Assembly (NCBI GenBank): GCA_002477805.1
Contig: DLKQ01000018.1
Location: 1-27,796 of the forward strand
DNA length: 27,796 nt
Reading direction: 5' to 3'
Origin: Christensenella sp. UBA7584
Lineage (GTDB): Bacteria > Bacillota > Clostridia > Christensenellales > UBA1242
Of the stretch, positions 8,701 to 15,276 are shown one piece after another (within the stretch, counting starts at the first letter, position 1; every line of letters starts with the position of its first letter). Position numbers and translations under genes: made by a program. The notes beneath the pieces are model-generated. The model saw nothing but the letters and a program-made list of their open reading frames with translations. It had not been told where the DNA came from and did not search any database.

Positions 8701-9022
8701 AATCTAAATACTTGTTTTTTTCTTTCTTTACAAATTGCTTATTATAGTCATTGACTTCTTTCTCTAAATTTTTATAAGTTGACATAAATTCATCAATATT
8801 GTCATTATGAAAAATGTTAAACAATCTATAGGCAAAAGCATATCTTGTTTGTAAGTTATGCGTAGTTTTCATATCTATGAACTCATTCTTTTCTATTAAA
8901 CTTCTAAAGTTGGTAAGGAAAAGATTTGCAGAAGTAAACTTTATTAGATAACAAATTCCTGCAAAAAGTAGAAATATGGCAAAACAAAAAACTATAACAC
9001 CAAATATTATCAATTCTAACAT
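5774..9022 (-). CDS. UvrD/HelD-type superfamily 1 helicase with nuclease-like insert, zinc ribbon and Gre-like C-terminal domain
   Basis: A 1082-residue protein. Residues 2-27 form a hydrophobic, probably membrane-spanning segment. UvrD/Rep helicase motifs follow: Walker A G-A-G-T-G-K-T (137-143), motif II D-E-Y-Q-D (511-515), V-G-D-D-W-Q-S-I-Y-R-F-A-G (538-550), motif V H-K-S-K-G-L-E-A-D (716-724), motif VI Y-V-A-L-T-R-T (768-774). Between the first motifs an insert with K-P-D-F-Y-L-P-D-Y-N-V-Y-I-E-H-F (about 335-350) looks like the PD-(D/E)XK-like segment of helicase IV (HelD). A four-cysteine topoisomerase-type zinc ribbon follows (C809, C812, C827, C835). The last 40 residues (1043-1082), with D-T-P-L-A-Q-A-L-L-x-K and ending G-K-I-V-K-V, resemble the GreA/GreB C-terminal domain. 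ATG 9022 is chosen because the promoter lies just upstream; an in-frame ATG at 9049 would precede the predicted mRNA start. The gene looks even richer in A+T than its neighbours. Confidence 0.85.
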   Translation of the reverse strand: MLELIIFGVIVFCFAIFLLFAGICYLIKFTSANLFLTNFRSLIEKNEFIDMKTTHNLQTRYAFAYRLFNIFHNDNIDEFMSTYKNLEKEVNDYNKQFVKKEKNKYLDLFSNIDNKSLDEQQKTVCVKNQNATLVVAGAGTGKTLTICGKVKYLLSKGIKANELLLISFTNKVCDELSERLTKISNTNIKAQTFHKFALNVIDEKLKIADENYANRIITEIFKDLVNNDFEFQYMFLEEFADEYVKYLKEQSEQEKQNIDISELLDRKNKLKSLKDLEHIDIGDTLTTFNKEKVKSHYERTIANVLYLLGIKYEYESFYQTDLEINKKHEWLKTYKPDFYLPDYNVYIEHFASYDWFKDKEKWAKYKREMRDKIKAHKKYKTNLICSYSRYGDDLIQKLLENLKKYNINVNIDIQKILNNIEQLKEIDFVHSKIKNFQTFIKLFKNNNYTIDKFQNLNRTNFIKMAERIYLLYQKHLAENNMLDFEDIINKANRKLSRYKRHQNKYKYVIVDEYQDVSKNKVDLLNNLIRIYDCRLLCVGDDWQSIYRFAGSDTNLFTSFKKYINFSELLKIETTYRNSQELINISSYFIQQNNSQIKKQLISNKHIEKPILIDYLEFSEFKTIINLSEQDKKNIKKSPKLKLIKDDARIKKLIKFLDFTISKNYKEIFILGRNNFDIEIFEVLPYAMPDLFKKDKSNYDTNVLGYKSLKLTCMTIHKSKGLEADAVVLWNIREGVRGLPDTKGDDEDLGQVLTQPDSMKYAEDRRLFYVALTRTKNEVLIIALNGHLSSFVDELISKQSQYIATNKAICQKCGAEMIFYKDYNFYGCSNYRLTGCDYKIQNAKDFLYTQDLPTPVYQSKCVSINKTLKDKSIKELSKQTNISKPITEENKSIIEDFLNGSDYFNLSAKYLLYVKDIKKILTRYGVIDAYGNITKEYSKRYKPKKEDVFICGWLTENMYNEWLSKGLIAKKYKEKYKQEREHLKDLKKKVFTNKEIEITHPDIDGIWKIKILPVHYVVRPKGNPNMFGIQEMERVRVCEANIKENTIAEDTPLAQALLHKFAGEEYSYNIGNETITGKIVKVY

Positions 9023-9029
9023 AGAGTGT

Positions 9030-9058
9030 ATTATAACACAAAAGGTCATTTTTTGCAA
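9030..9058 (-). promoter_or_regulatory. Extended -10 promoter abutting the helicase start codon
   Basis: On the minus strand TTGCAA (9053-9058) is followed after 17 bases by TATAAT (9030-9035), with TGT before the hexamer. The predicted start is 9022-9023, that is, at the A of the ATG. No Shine-Dalgarno sequence is present, so a leaderless mRNA is predicted. Confidence 0.6.
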
Positions 9059-9150
9059 TAATATTAAATAACACTAAATATCTCTGTCTTTTGAGAGTAT
9101 GTTTTCATTTCTTCTTTTGTCAAGTACCTTTCACGGCATAAAGTAGCCAA

Positions 9151-9232
9151 TAAAAAGAGAACTAGGAGTTTTATCCTAATTCTCTAATTATTACACTAGT
9201 TTCAAAAGTTAGTGACTAACTTTGCTTTTTTT
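9151..9232 (+). ncRNA. Candidate small RNA or attenuated leader upstream of the GT80-like lipoprotein gene
   Basis: TTGTCA (9117-9122) and TAAAGT (9139-9144), 16 bases apart, could start an RNA near 9151. It would hold a hairpin AGAGAACTAGGA/TCCTAATTCTCT (9156-9167 with 9174-9185, one mismatch) and a second hairpin AAAGTTA/TAACTTT (9205-9223) followed closely by seven Ts (9226-9232), a good intrinsic terminator. CACTA (9194-9198) can pair instead with TAGTG (9210-9214), inside the terminator stem, so an antiterminated form is possible. No gene lies between this terminator and the helicase promoter. The remaining sequence to 9312 shows nothing else. Confidence 0.35.
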
Positions 9233-9312
9233 ATTTTTATAGCTCCAATTTTACTAAATGTGAATATAAAAACGAAATATTTCACAAATTTGTAAATTTT
9301 GCCTTTTTTTGT

Positions 9313-9341
9313 TTGATTTAATTTTTATTATTTGGTATAGT
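9313..9341 (+). promoter_or_regulatory. Promoter of the GT80-like lipoprotein gene
   Basis: TTGATT (9313-9318) is followed after 17 bases by TATAGT (9336-9341). The predicted start near 9348 gives a leader of about 40 bases containing AAAGGAG before ATG 9388. Confidence 0.6.
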
Positions 9342-9387
9342 GGTTGTAAGTGATATTCTTTCATTTACAAAATCAAAAGGAGATATT

Positions 9388-11106
9388 ATGAAAAAGTTTT
9401 TATTTAAGATTATGGCGTTTGCTGTAATGCTTGGTGCTTCGTTTTGTTTAATTGGTTGTGGCGACAATAGTTTTACATCTTCAGTTACAGTGTCACAGCA
9501 AGAAGGTGAGCAAAGTGTTTTAGTTCAATGGGACACAAGTAGGGCGTTAGACAAGGTTGAAATTACTGTTACTCATAATGGTGAGTTGGTTTCATCAAAA
9601 ATAATCACCTCTTCGGGCGAACTTTCACGGGGGGGGGTGGATATTGGTGCTTTTTATGGAAAGCATACGGTTACTACAACTCTTTATAGTAAAAATGCAA
9701 AAAATGTTGACTCAAAGGAAATCAAGGTGTCTGCAAAAGAATATAACATAGCTCCACTTTCAGGTTCACTTCCTGTTTTAATGTTTACATTATCTAGTCT
9801 TCAAGATGACGGACTTATGAAAAATAGTTCAGGTAAAACAATACCAACCTTTGTTTGGCTTGATAGAAGTTTGGCATACGACTGGACAAAACTTCCACAA
9901 GGGTTTTACACAATGCCAAATGCAACTGTTGAGGAGTACACAACCCCAAATGTAAACAAAGATTTGATGTATAGAAAGACAAAAGAGTACATAAAAGAAC
10001 TTATTTCACTTGACAGTAGTTCAAAAATAAATTTATTCCTCAACGACTATGATGCTGAAAAGTATTTAGAATTAATCGTTGCAACAGGGCTTGATGATGC
10101 AAATTACACTTGTACTTATCTTTCTGATGGTTCTTTTTCATACAGTATTATAAATAGCACTTTTAATGTTGCAGACGCAACTGCAAAATATGACCAAATG
10201 AAAACAAATTATTTGCAAGCAAAACAGCAAATTAAAGACAAAGGTTACTTTAACAATAGTTCTGAGTTTGCTATCACTGGAAACATACAAGAGTACTTGC
10301 TTGTAATTGCAAATGAAGATGACAATGTTGAGTGGTGGTTTCCAAGACTTAGAAGTGGTCACATTAACCTCACAAATGACACAACAAACCTTAAAAATAC
10401 AAAAATTTTCCAAGCAGACGGAACAACGAAACAGCCAAGTTTGAAAGAGTATGGGTTAGGTACATTCCTTACAAATATTGAAAAAGATGCAGAAAAATCA
10501 CAAACTTTGAAAGAGCTATACAAATTTAATGATGATATGTTTGCACAAGCTAAAGAGCAAAATAAAAAAGTTATGATGCTTCTTGGAACAAAAGCTAAAA
10601 ATGATTTAGAGTCAAACTTTGAAGATTACACTAATTTTGTAAAATCTCTATATGGTGACGAATATGTTTACTACTACAAAGGTCACCCAGACACACCAAC
10701 ATATTTGTATCCAGAGCGTGCTCAAAAACTCGAACAAATGGGACTAATTGATATAGAATCAACAATCAATGCAGAACTTATATTGTTCTACTTCCCAGAT
10801 ATTTATATGAGTGGTTATTCATCTTCAACATTTAACGCTATTACTAACGATGATATGGCTTGTGTTTATTGGGGTACTACTAAGGCTAATGCCTTAGCAA
10901 AAACAGATGTTAAAGGAGGCGGATTTAACGCTTATATCACACCGGCAACTAGTGCGTATGACAGTATTGTAACAAGTGGACACAGAAATTATCTTGTAGA
11001 GTTTACTGACACTACAAATTATGATTTTGCTATCTATGACGCTACTGAAGACAAAACAACATACTACAAGCAAGATGGAAGCGATTTTACTGTAGTAAAC
11101 AAATAA
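9388..11106 (+). CDS. Secreted lipoprotein with a GT80 sialyltransferase-like domain
   Basis: A 572-residue protein. A lipoprotein signal peptide ends in L-I-G-C (C24). Residues 27-125 look like an all-beta Ig/FN3-type domain. The rest resembles the GT80 (PM0188-type) sialyltransferases of Pasteurella and Photobacterium: L-S-D-G-S at 245-249 (D247, cf. the D-D-G-S catalytic aspartate), Y-K-G-H-P with H433 (cf. the catalytic histidine of the HP motif), I-N-A-E-L with E463 (cf. I-S-F-E-V), P-D, then S-G-Y-S-S-S-T-F (S478-480, cf. the A-S-S-L-Y-F nucleotide-binding serines). Order and spacings match. Photobacterium enzymes also have a lipobox and an Ig-like domain first. The tryptophan of the T-T-T-W-E-G segment seems absent. 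Donor and acceptor are unknown: CMP-sialic acid, CMP-Kdo or a related sugar, or no activity. ATG 9388 follows AAAGGAG. It is monocistronic with its own promoter and terminator. Confidence 0.72.
   Translation: MKKFLFKIMAFAVMLGASFCLIGCGDNSFTSSVTVSQQEGEQSVLVQWDTSRALDKVEITVTHNGELVSSKIITSSGELSRGGVDIGAFYGKHTVTTTLYSKNAKNVDSKEIKVSAKEYNIAPLSGSLPVLMFTLSSLQDDGLMKNSSGKTIPTFVWLDRSLAYDWTKLPQGFYTMPNATVEEYTTPNVNKDLMYRKTKEYIKELISLDSSSKINLFLNDYDAEKYLELIVATGLDDANYTCTYLSDGSFSYSIINSTFNVADATAKYDQMKTNYLQAKQQIKDKGYFNNSSEFAITGNIQEYLLVIANEDDNVEWWFPRLRSGHINLTNDTTNLKNTKIFQADGTTKQPSLKEYGLGTFLTNIEKDAEKSQTLKELYKFNDDMFAQAKEQNKKVMMLLGTKAKNDLESNFEDYTNFVKSLYGDEYVYYYKGHPDTPTYLYPERAQKLEQMGLIDIESTINAELILFYFPDIYMSGYSSSTFNAITNDDMACVYWGTTKANALAKTDVKGGGFNAYITPATSAYDSIVTSGHRNYLVEFTDTTNYDFAIYDATEDKTTYYKQDGSDFTVVNK
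9629..9637 (+). repeat. Nine-G homopolymer inside the lipoprotein coding sequence
   Basis: Nine consecutive Gs cover codons 81-84 (Arg-Gly-Gly-Val) in the Ig-like domain. In DNA this rich in A+T such a run is exceptional. Slippage by one base would shift the frame before the catalytic half. Confidence 0.9.
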
Positions 11107-11155
11107 AATAAGCCTCTCTAAAGTAAATCTTTTTACTTCAATGTAAACAAAACAC

Positions 11156-11192
11156 AAAATCTTCTATGGATACTTACCATAGGAGATTTTTT
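11156..11192 (+). terminator. Intrinsic terminator of the lipoprotein gene
   Basis: A 14-base stem (AAAATCTTCTATGG with CCATAGGAGATTTT, one T-G wobble), a 7-base loop, and a run of six Ts at the end. It lies 50 bases after the stop codon. Confidence 0.88.
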
Positions 11193-11281
11193 ATTTAAAA
11201 AGGTTAGTATTTTACTTTCAAGAAACTAAAACAAAAAATTAGTTATCATATGTTCCAACTACTTTTTAATACGCTAAAAAT

Positions 11282-11311
11282 AAAAAATAATTAGCAATTT
11301 ATTTGCTAATT
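11282..11311 (-). terminator. Intrinsic terminator of tRNA-Ser
   Basis: On the minus strand AATTAGCAA, a 5-base loop, TTGCTAATT, then ATTTTTTATTTTTA. It lies about 70 bases after the 3' end of the tRNA and is correctly oriented for it. Confidence 0.7.
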
Positions 11312-11381
11312 ACTTTCTTTAAAGGACATAATACAAAACAATAAAGTCTTTACTAAATTAAATGTTCGGGTTGTGTGATAT

Positions 11382-11472
11382 TGGCGGAGAAGGAGGGATT
11401 TGAACCCTCGCTACAGTTTCCCGTACTAATGCCTTAGCAGGGCATCCTCTTCAACCACTTGAGTACTTCTCC
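11382..11472 (-). tRNA. tRNA-Ser (anticodon GCU)
   Basis: The minus strand folds as a type II tRNA with a long variable arm. The acceptor GGAGAAG pairs with CTTCTCC, followed by discriminator G and an encoded CCA (11382-11384). The T arm contains GGTTCAAATCC. The anticodon loop CTGCTAA gives GCT at 11436-11438, which reads AGC/AGU serine codons. Length is 91 bases with CCA, right for tRNA-Ser. It has a near-consensus promoter just upstream and its own terminator. Confidence 0.95.
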
Positions 11473-11482
11473 ATACTTATCA

Positions 11483-11511
11483 AGTATAACATAATAAAAA
11501 TAGTCTGTCAA
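11483..11511 (-). promoter_or_regulatory. Strong promoter of tRNA-Ser
   Basis: On the minus strand TTGACA (11506-11511) is followed after 17 bases by TATACT (11483-11488), with TGT before it. The predicted start near 11476 is four bases upstream of the mature tRNA 5' end. Confidence 0.82.
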
Positions 11512-11697
11512 TTGATTATTTCAAGTTTTTCAGTTTAAAGACAATTTCTTTTGCTAAAATGGGAGATTTGTTTTTAAATAGTTACGGATTTTTACTTTTT
11601 GTGGCTGTGTTATTTGTGTATCTAGTTCTTCAATTTTTAGTTATAATTAAAGTTATATCAATTTTTTGATTATTAAATACAAAAATGAGTTCTGTTT

Positions 11698-12576
11698 CTA
11701 TTTTTCATCAAAGTTTGGAATAAAACAGGTGTTTGCACTGGACAAATTTTGCAAAAATCCGTTTTCCAAGCCGAGTTTTAAAAGGTGGTTTTTTACTATT
11801 TTATATTCAATGGGTTTAAGTTTTCTATTAATTTCGGGGAAGTTTTTTGCGTTGCCACAAGGGGTATACTGACTCATTAAACTTATGCAAGTTTTTGTGC
11901 CTAGATTTTCTTTTATCCAATTTAGAATTTGTATGCTGTCACTAGTGCAACCTGGCAAAATCATATGTCTAACAATTATTCCTTTTTTCATAAGTCCATT
12001 TTGAATAATATCTTCTGGCACAATTTCTCGCATTTTGAGAAGTGATTTTGAGCAGTTTTCAAAATAATTTGGACAAGAAGAATATTTACTTGAAAGTTCA
12101 TTTGAATAATATTTGAAATCAGTGAGAAAAATATCCACATAATTTTTCAACTTTTCCACAATTTCACAACTTTCGAAACCTCCAGTATTCCAAACAATGG
12201 GAATTTTGGGTTTATAAATCTGCAATGCTTCTAAAATCTCAAACGCATAATGAGTTGGTGTTACAAGATTTATGTTAAGTGCACCTTGTTTTTCTAATTT
12301 TTTGAATAATTCCGCGAGTGTTACTGGAGAATATTTTTCGCCAGTTTCAAAATGGCTTATTTCAAAATTTTGGCAATATACACATTTTAAGTTACAATGA
12401 GAAAAGAAAATAGCTCCGCTACCAGCACTATTTTCATCACCTGAAATTACTGGTTCTTCCCAGTGATGAAGCATAACTTTTGCTACTATACATTCGTTTT
12501 TCGCTTCGCAAAAACCAACATTTGAAACTCTATTAGTTTTGCAATGTCTTGGACAACTTGTACAATAATTTTCCAT
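11698..12576 (-). CDS. PflA-like radical SAM protein (COG1313-type)
   Basis: A 292-residue soluble protein. The radical SAM cluster motif CxxxCxxC is C61-N-L-K-C65-V-Y-C68-Q-N. Before it is an N-terminal cysteine-rich stretch (C5, C8, C12, C23), as in the uncharacterised group related to pyruvate formate-lyase activases (PflX/COG1313). Downstream are N-L-V-T-P-T-H-Y, V-W-N-T-G-G-F and L-T-D-F-K-Y, typical of that group. It probably uses S-adenosylmethionine to make a radical on a partner, which cannot be identified: no glycyl-radical enzyme lies in the window. ATG 12576 has no Shine-Dalgarno sequence; the -10 box ends 9 bases upstream. An intrinsic terminator downstream is not evident. Confidence 0.85.
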   Translation of the reverse strand: MENYCTSCPRHCKTNRVSNVGFCEAKNECIVAKVMLHHWEEPVISGDENSAGSGAIFFSHCNLKCVYCQNFEISHFETGEKYSPVTLAELFKKLEKQGALNINLVTPTHYAFEILEALQIYKPKIPIVWNTGGFESCEIVEKLKNYVDIFLTDFKYYSNELSSKYSSCPNYFENCSKSLLKMREIVPEDIIQNGLMKKGIIVRHMILPGCTSDSIQILNWIKENLGTKTCISLMSQYTPCGNAKNFPEINRKLKPIEYKIVKNHLLKLGLENGFLQNLSSANTCFIPNFDEK

Positions 12577-12585
12577 AATAAAAAG

Positions 12586-12614
12586 ATTTTAGCATAATTT
12601 GTATGTTATTTCAA
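12586..12614 (-). promoter_or_regulatory. Extended -10 promoter next to the radical SAM start codon
   Basis: On the minus strand TTGAAA (12609-12614, 5 of 6) is followed after 17 bases by TAAAAT (12586-12591), with TGC before the hexamer. The predicted start at 12579 leaves a leader of about three bases. Confidence 0.58.
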
Positions 12615-12624
12615 CAAAAAAGAT

Positions 12625-12656
12625 AAAAAAAGAGCATATTAACAAATATACTCTTT
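12625..12656 (-). terminator. Intrinsic terminator of the MMPL gene
   Basis: On the minus strand AAAGAGTATATT and AATATGCTCTTT pair with one T-G wobble around a short loop, and a T run follows. It lies just after the MMPL stop and before the radical SAM promoter. Confidence 0.78.
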
Positions 12657-12664
12657 AATTTTAG

Positions 12665-15121
12665 TTATTTTTCATCTTTTGGAACTTCGTTAAATTCTGC
12701 TTCTACAACTTTTGTTTCTTTTAAGTCTTTTTTAGGAAGGTCGTTTAAAAAGTTTGATTTTAGCGTTGTTTTTTGAACAACTTTGTCTAGTAATAATAGT
12801 GTTTGAGGAAGGACAAATAGCATACAAAGTGAAGCACACAAAGCGCCACAACCAATCAAATATCCGATTGAAGAAATAAGAGGTGTTGATGAGAAGATTC
12901 CAATACTAAATGCTGCAAGAACCAAAATACTTCCTGATGTTATGATTGTAGTAAATGATTTGTTTACAGCTGTTTTGATAGCATCAAATTTGTTTTGAGT
13001 ACGTCTTGCTTCAACATATCTATCTGAAAGCAATATTCCATAGTCGATAGTTGCACCCATTTGAATTGCTGTTCCGAGTAGGTAACAAATAAAGAAGATT
13101 GAATTTCCAAGAAGTGCGTTTCCAGCAAGGTTAATCCAAATTGAACCTTCGATAATAAGAATGAGAATTACAGGGATAGAAACGCTTCTAAAGGCTAGCA
13201 ATACAATAATTAATATTGCGATAGCTGAAACAAGCTCTACAACAAGTCGGTCAGTTTTAAATACATCAGCTGTTTCAATTACGTTTTGAGTGTTACTTAC
13301 AATGTTGTATGCTATACTTGTGTCTGTTCCATTAACCTTTTGTTCTGATAAAAGTGTTTCTAGCTTGTTAATAAATTCAATTGCTTCATCACTTTCAACA
13401 TCTGCGTTTACGTTAAATACAAATCTTGTTTTGTTTTCTGAATTAAATATATTTTCGGCACGTTGTTCTTGGGAGTAGTAATCCTCAATAACTGCTATCA
13501 TAGGGGTGGATTTTCGTGCATCAGCTAGTTTTGCTGTTATTGCCTGTTGAATTTCTTGAGTGTGAAGAACTTTTAAAACTTCATAAGCATATGCGTTGCC
13601 TGTTGGTTGAGCTTTAGAGTTTTGTACGCTTGCAAGTACTGCTGAACTTAGTTCACTCATATCTTGCTGTTCCTGAGCGGATAGGGTTGGTTCTTCGCCA
13701 AGTGCTGTTTTTATTTGTAAAAGATTTCCAGCAAATATTTGTGTAAGTTTTTGTTGACTTAAATTGTCTCCAAGGGTTAAGCGTTGCTCGCCTTCGCCTT
13801 TCCCACTACTGGCAAAACTGCTTGCACTATTAATTAGAGTTTTTTCGTTTTCGCCAGTTCCGATTGAAAGATTTTTAATTTGCTCATAAAGGTCGTTTTG
13901 TTGTTCAATTGAAAGGTCTTTATCAAACATTAAGACAAGTGCATTTTGTTTGCCAAAAACTTGCTCGGTTGCCTTTTGGTCTTGATATGTTTGGCTGTTT
14001 TCATTGCTAAATTTTGCACTATAGTTAAAGTCTAGCATTGTATTTTGAATTGCAAATGAAGCACCAATTAAAAGTACAAAAATAATAGGCATAACAAAAC
14101 GTGTTTTTTTAGCAAAAGTCCCAATGTGTTTTAAGCCAGAAATAAAGTTTTTGTGCTCTGTTTTGGCAATTGCTTTTGCAAAAAGTAGTAATAATGCTGG
14201 CATAAGGAAAATTACTGCAAGAAGTGAAATAAACACACCTTTAGTAAGTACAAGACCCATATCAAGTCCTATTTTATAACTCATAAATACTAGCGAAATT
14301 AATCCTGCCATAACAGTGAGTCCACTTGATATTATGGTTACGATAGAACCAGAAATTGTCTTTTTCATTGCTTCATAAACATCATCTGTTTTATCTCTTT
14401 CTTCTCTAAATCTACTGATTAAAACAATAGAGTAGTCCATTGCAAGAGCAATTAAAAGTACTGATGAAATAGAATTTGAAATAAATGAAATTTCACCCAA
14501 GAAGTAGTTTGTACCCATATTTATAAGAATAGCTGTTCCGATAACAAGAAGTAAAATTATCGGTTCAATCCAAGAGCGTGTTGTGAGTGTTAAAACAACA
14601 AGTACAATTATTACTGCCATAATCATTATGAGCGGAATTTCGTTTGAAATGGCATTTCTTGAAGCTCCTGCAGTAATTGCTGAGCCAGTTAGGTAGTATA
14701 AGCCATTTTCTCCAATTTCAGAATCCAGTGTTGTTTTGAGCTCTGTAATTGTTTGTTCGGCTTCTTGAGTGTAATCACCATCTTTTAAAAAGATGTTAAT
14801 TAAAGCACACTCGTTTGCTGAGTCGTACCTAGAACTTACTGCTGTGGTAATTCCGTCTAAGGCTTCGATTTTATCTGCAAGCGTTTTAGCTTCATCTTCA
14901 CTAACTCCTTTAACCATTAGGCAGGCTGTCCCTGTCGCACCAAACTCTTCTTTCATTGTTTCAATAGATTGTTTGGTATTAGAATCATTTGGTAAATAAC
15001 TGGTTAGGTCATAATTGACGTGTACAAAGTTCATTAGTACAGCACTTGCTACAAGTATAACAAAGAAAATACCTAAAAACCAGTATCTGCCTTTGACTAC
15101 AAAATTTGAAAACTTGTTCAT
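12665..15121 (-). CDS. MMPL/RND-family transporter
   Basis: An 818-residue integral membrane protein with the duplicated RND/MMPL plan. Each half has one N-terminal transmembrane helix, an extracellular domain of 130-250 residues and a block of five hydrophobic helices. The conserved helix-4 aspartates appear in A-M-D-Y-S-I-V-L-I-S-R-F-R-E-E (first half) and T-I-D-Y-G-I-L-L-S-D-R-Y (second half), which relay protons in this family. The C-terminal tail is charged. Gram-positive members (YdfJ-like, MmpL) export lipids, drugs or toxic hydrophobic compounds by proton antiport without a periplasmic partner. A GGAGAG ribosome binding site precedes ATG 15121. It is divergent from a TetR-family gene, and operator-like sites overlap its promoter, so ligand-induced export is likely. 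The substrate is unknown. Confidence 0.9.
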   Translation of the reverse strand: MNKFSNFVVKGRYWFLGIFFVILVASAVLMNFVHVNYDLTSYLPNDSNTKQSIETMKEEFGATGTACLMVKGVSEDEAKTLADKIEALDGITTAVSSRYDSANECALINIFLKDGDYTQEAEQTITELKTTLDSEIGENGLYYLTGSAITAGASRNAISNEIPLIMIMAVIIVLVVLTLTTRSWIEPIILLLVIGTAILINMGTNYFLGEISFISNSISSVLLIALAMDYSIVLISRFREERDKTDDVYEAMKKTISGSIVTIISSGLTVMAGLISLVFMSYKIGLDMGLVLTKGVFISLLAVIFLMPALLLLFAKAIAKTEHKNFISGLKHIGTFAKKTRFVMPIIFVLLIGASFAIQNTMLDFNYSAKFSNENSQTYQDQKATEQVFGKQNALVLMFDKDLSIEQQNDLYEQIKNLSIGTGENEKTLINSASSFASSGKGEGEQRLTLGDNLSQQKLTQIFAGNLLQIKTALGEEPTLSAQEQQDMSELSSAVLASVQNSKAQPTGNAYAYEVLKVLHTQEIQQAITAKLADARKSTPMIAVIEDYYSQEQRAENIFNSENKTRFVFNVNADVESDEAIEFINKLETLLSEQKVNGTDTSIAYNIVSNTQNVIETADVFKTDRLVVELVSAIAILIIVLLAFRSVSIPVILILIIEGSIWINLAGNALLGNSIFFICYLLGTAIQMGATIDYGILLSDRYVEARRTQNKFDAIKTAVNKSFTTIITSGSILVLAAFSIGIFSSTPLISSIGYLIGCGALCASLCMLFVLPQTLLLLDKVVQKTTLKSNFLNDLPKKDLKETKVVEAEFNEVPKDEK

Positions 15122-15137
15122 TTTTCTCTCCTTTTAG

Positions 15138-15234
15138 TTGACAAGTGTAAATTTTCTTGACATATGTAGCTATTATATGATATACTGACGACAAAATCAA
15201 GCGATTTTAATTTACATTTTTCGACATATGTAAA
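15138..15234. promoter_or_regulatory. Three operator-like sites between the MMPL and TetR genes
   Basis: Three partly palindromic 14-mers share the pattern TTGACANNTGTAAA: TTGACAAGTGTAAA (15138-15151), TTGACATATGTAGC (15157-15170) and TCGACATATGTAAA (15221-15234). The first two lie at and just after the predicted MMPL transcription start. The third lies 43 bases before the tetR start codon. The symmetric core ACATATGT and its location suggest binding sites of the adjacent TetR protein. Confidence 0.6.
15172..15200 (-). promoter_or_regulatory. Promoter of the MMPL gene
   Basis: On the minus strand TTGATT (15195-15200) is followed after 17 bases by TATAAT (15172-15177). The predicted start near 15165 falls inside the ACATATGT operator core. 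No equally good promoter was found for tetR. Confidence 0.68.
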
Positions 15235-15276
15235 TTTTTAAACCATTTTAAAATTAATGTATATTTGGAGGAGAAT

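Noticed and set aside
9064..9183. A 39-codon minus-strand frame with protein-like codons (ending ...KTEIFSVI) just upstream of the helicase promoter, possibly the end of a decayed gene.
   Set aside because: It has no start codon with a ribosome binding site, is preceded by a stop, overlaps hairpins, and I recognise no family. Worth a glance only if relatives have a gene here.
10880..10897. A perfect 7-base hairpin (CTAAGGC-TAAT-GCCTTAG) inside the lipoprotein coding sequence.
   Set aside because: It has no T run and sits in conserved-looking coding sequence; no function is supported.
10886..10899. A 14-base match between the lipoprotein gene and the anticodon arm of tRNA-Ser (11426-11439), which could suggest an attachment site.
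   Set aside because: A match of this length is expected by chance in a window this size. It lies in the tRNA interior rather than at its 3' end, and no integrase is present.
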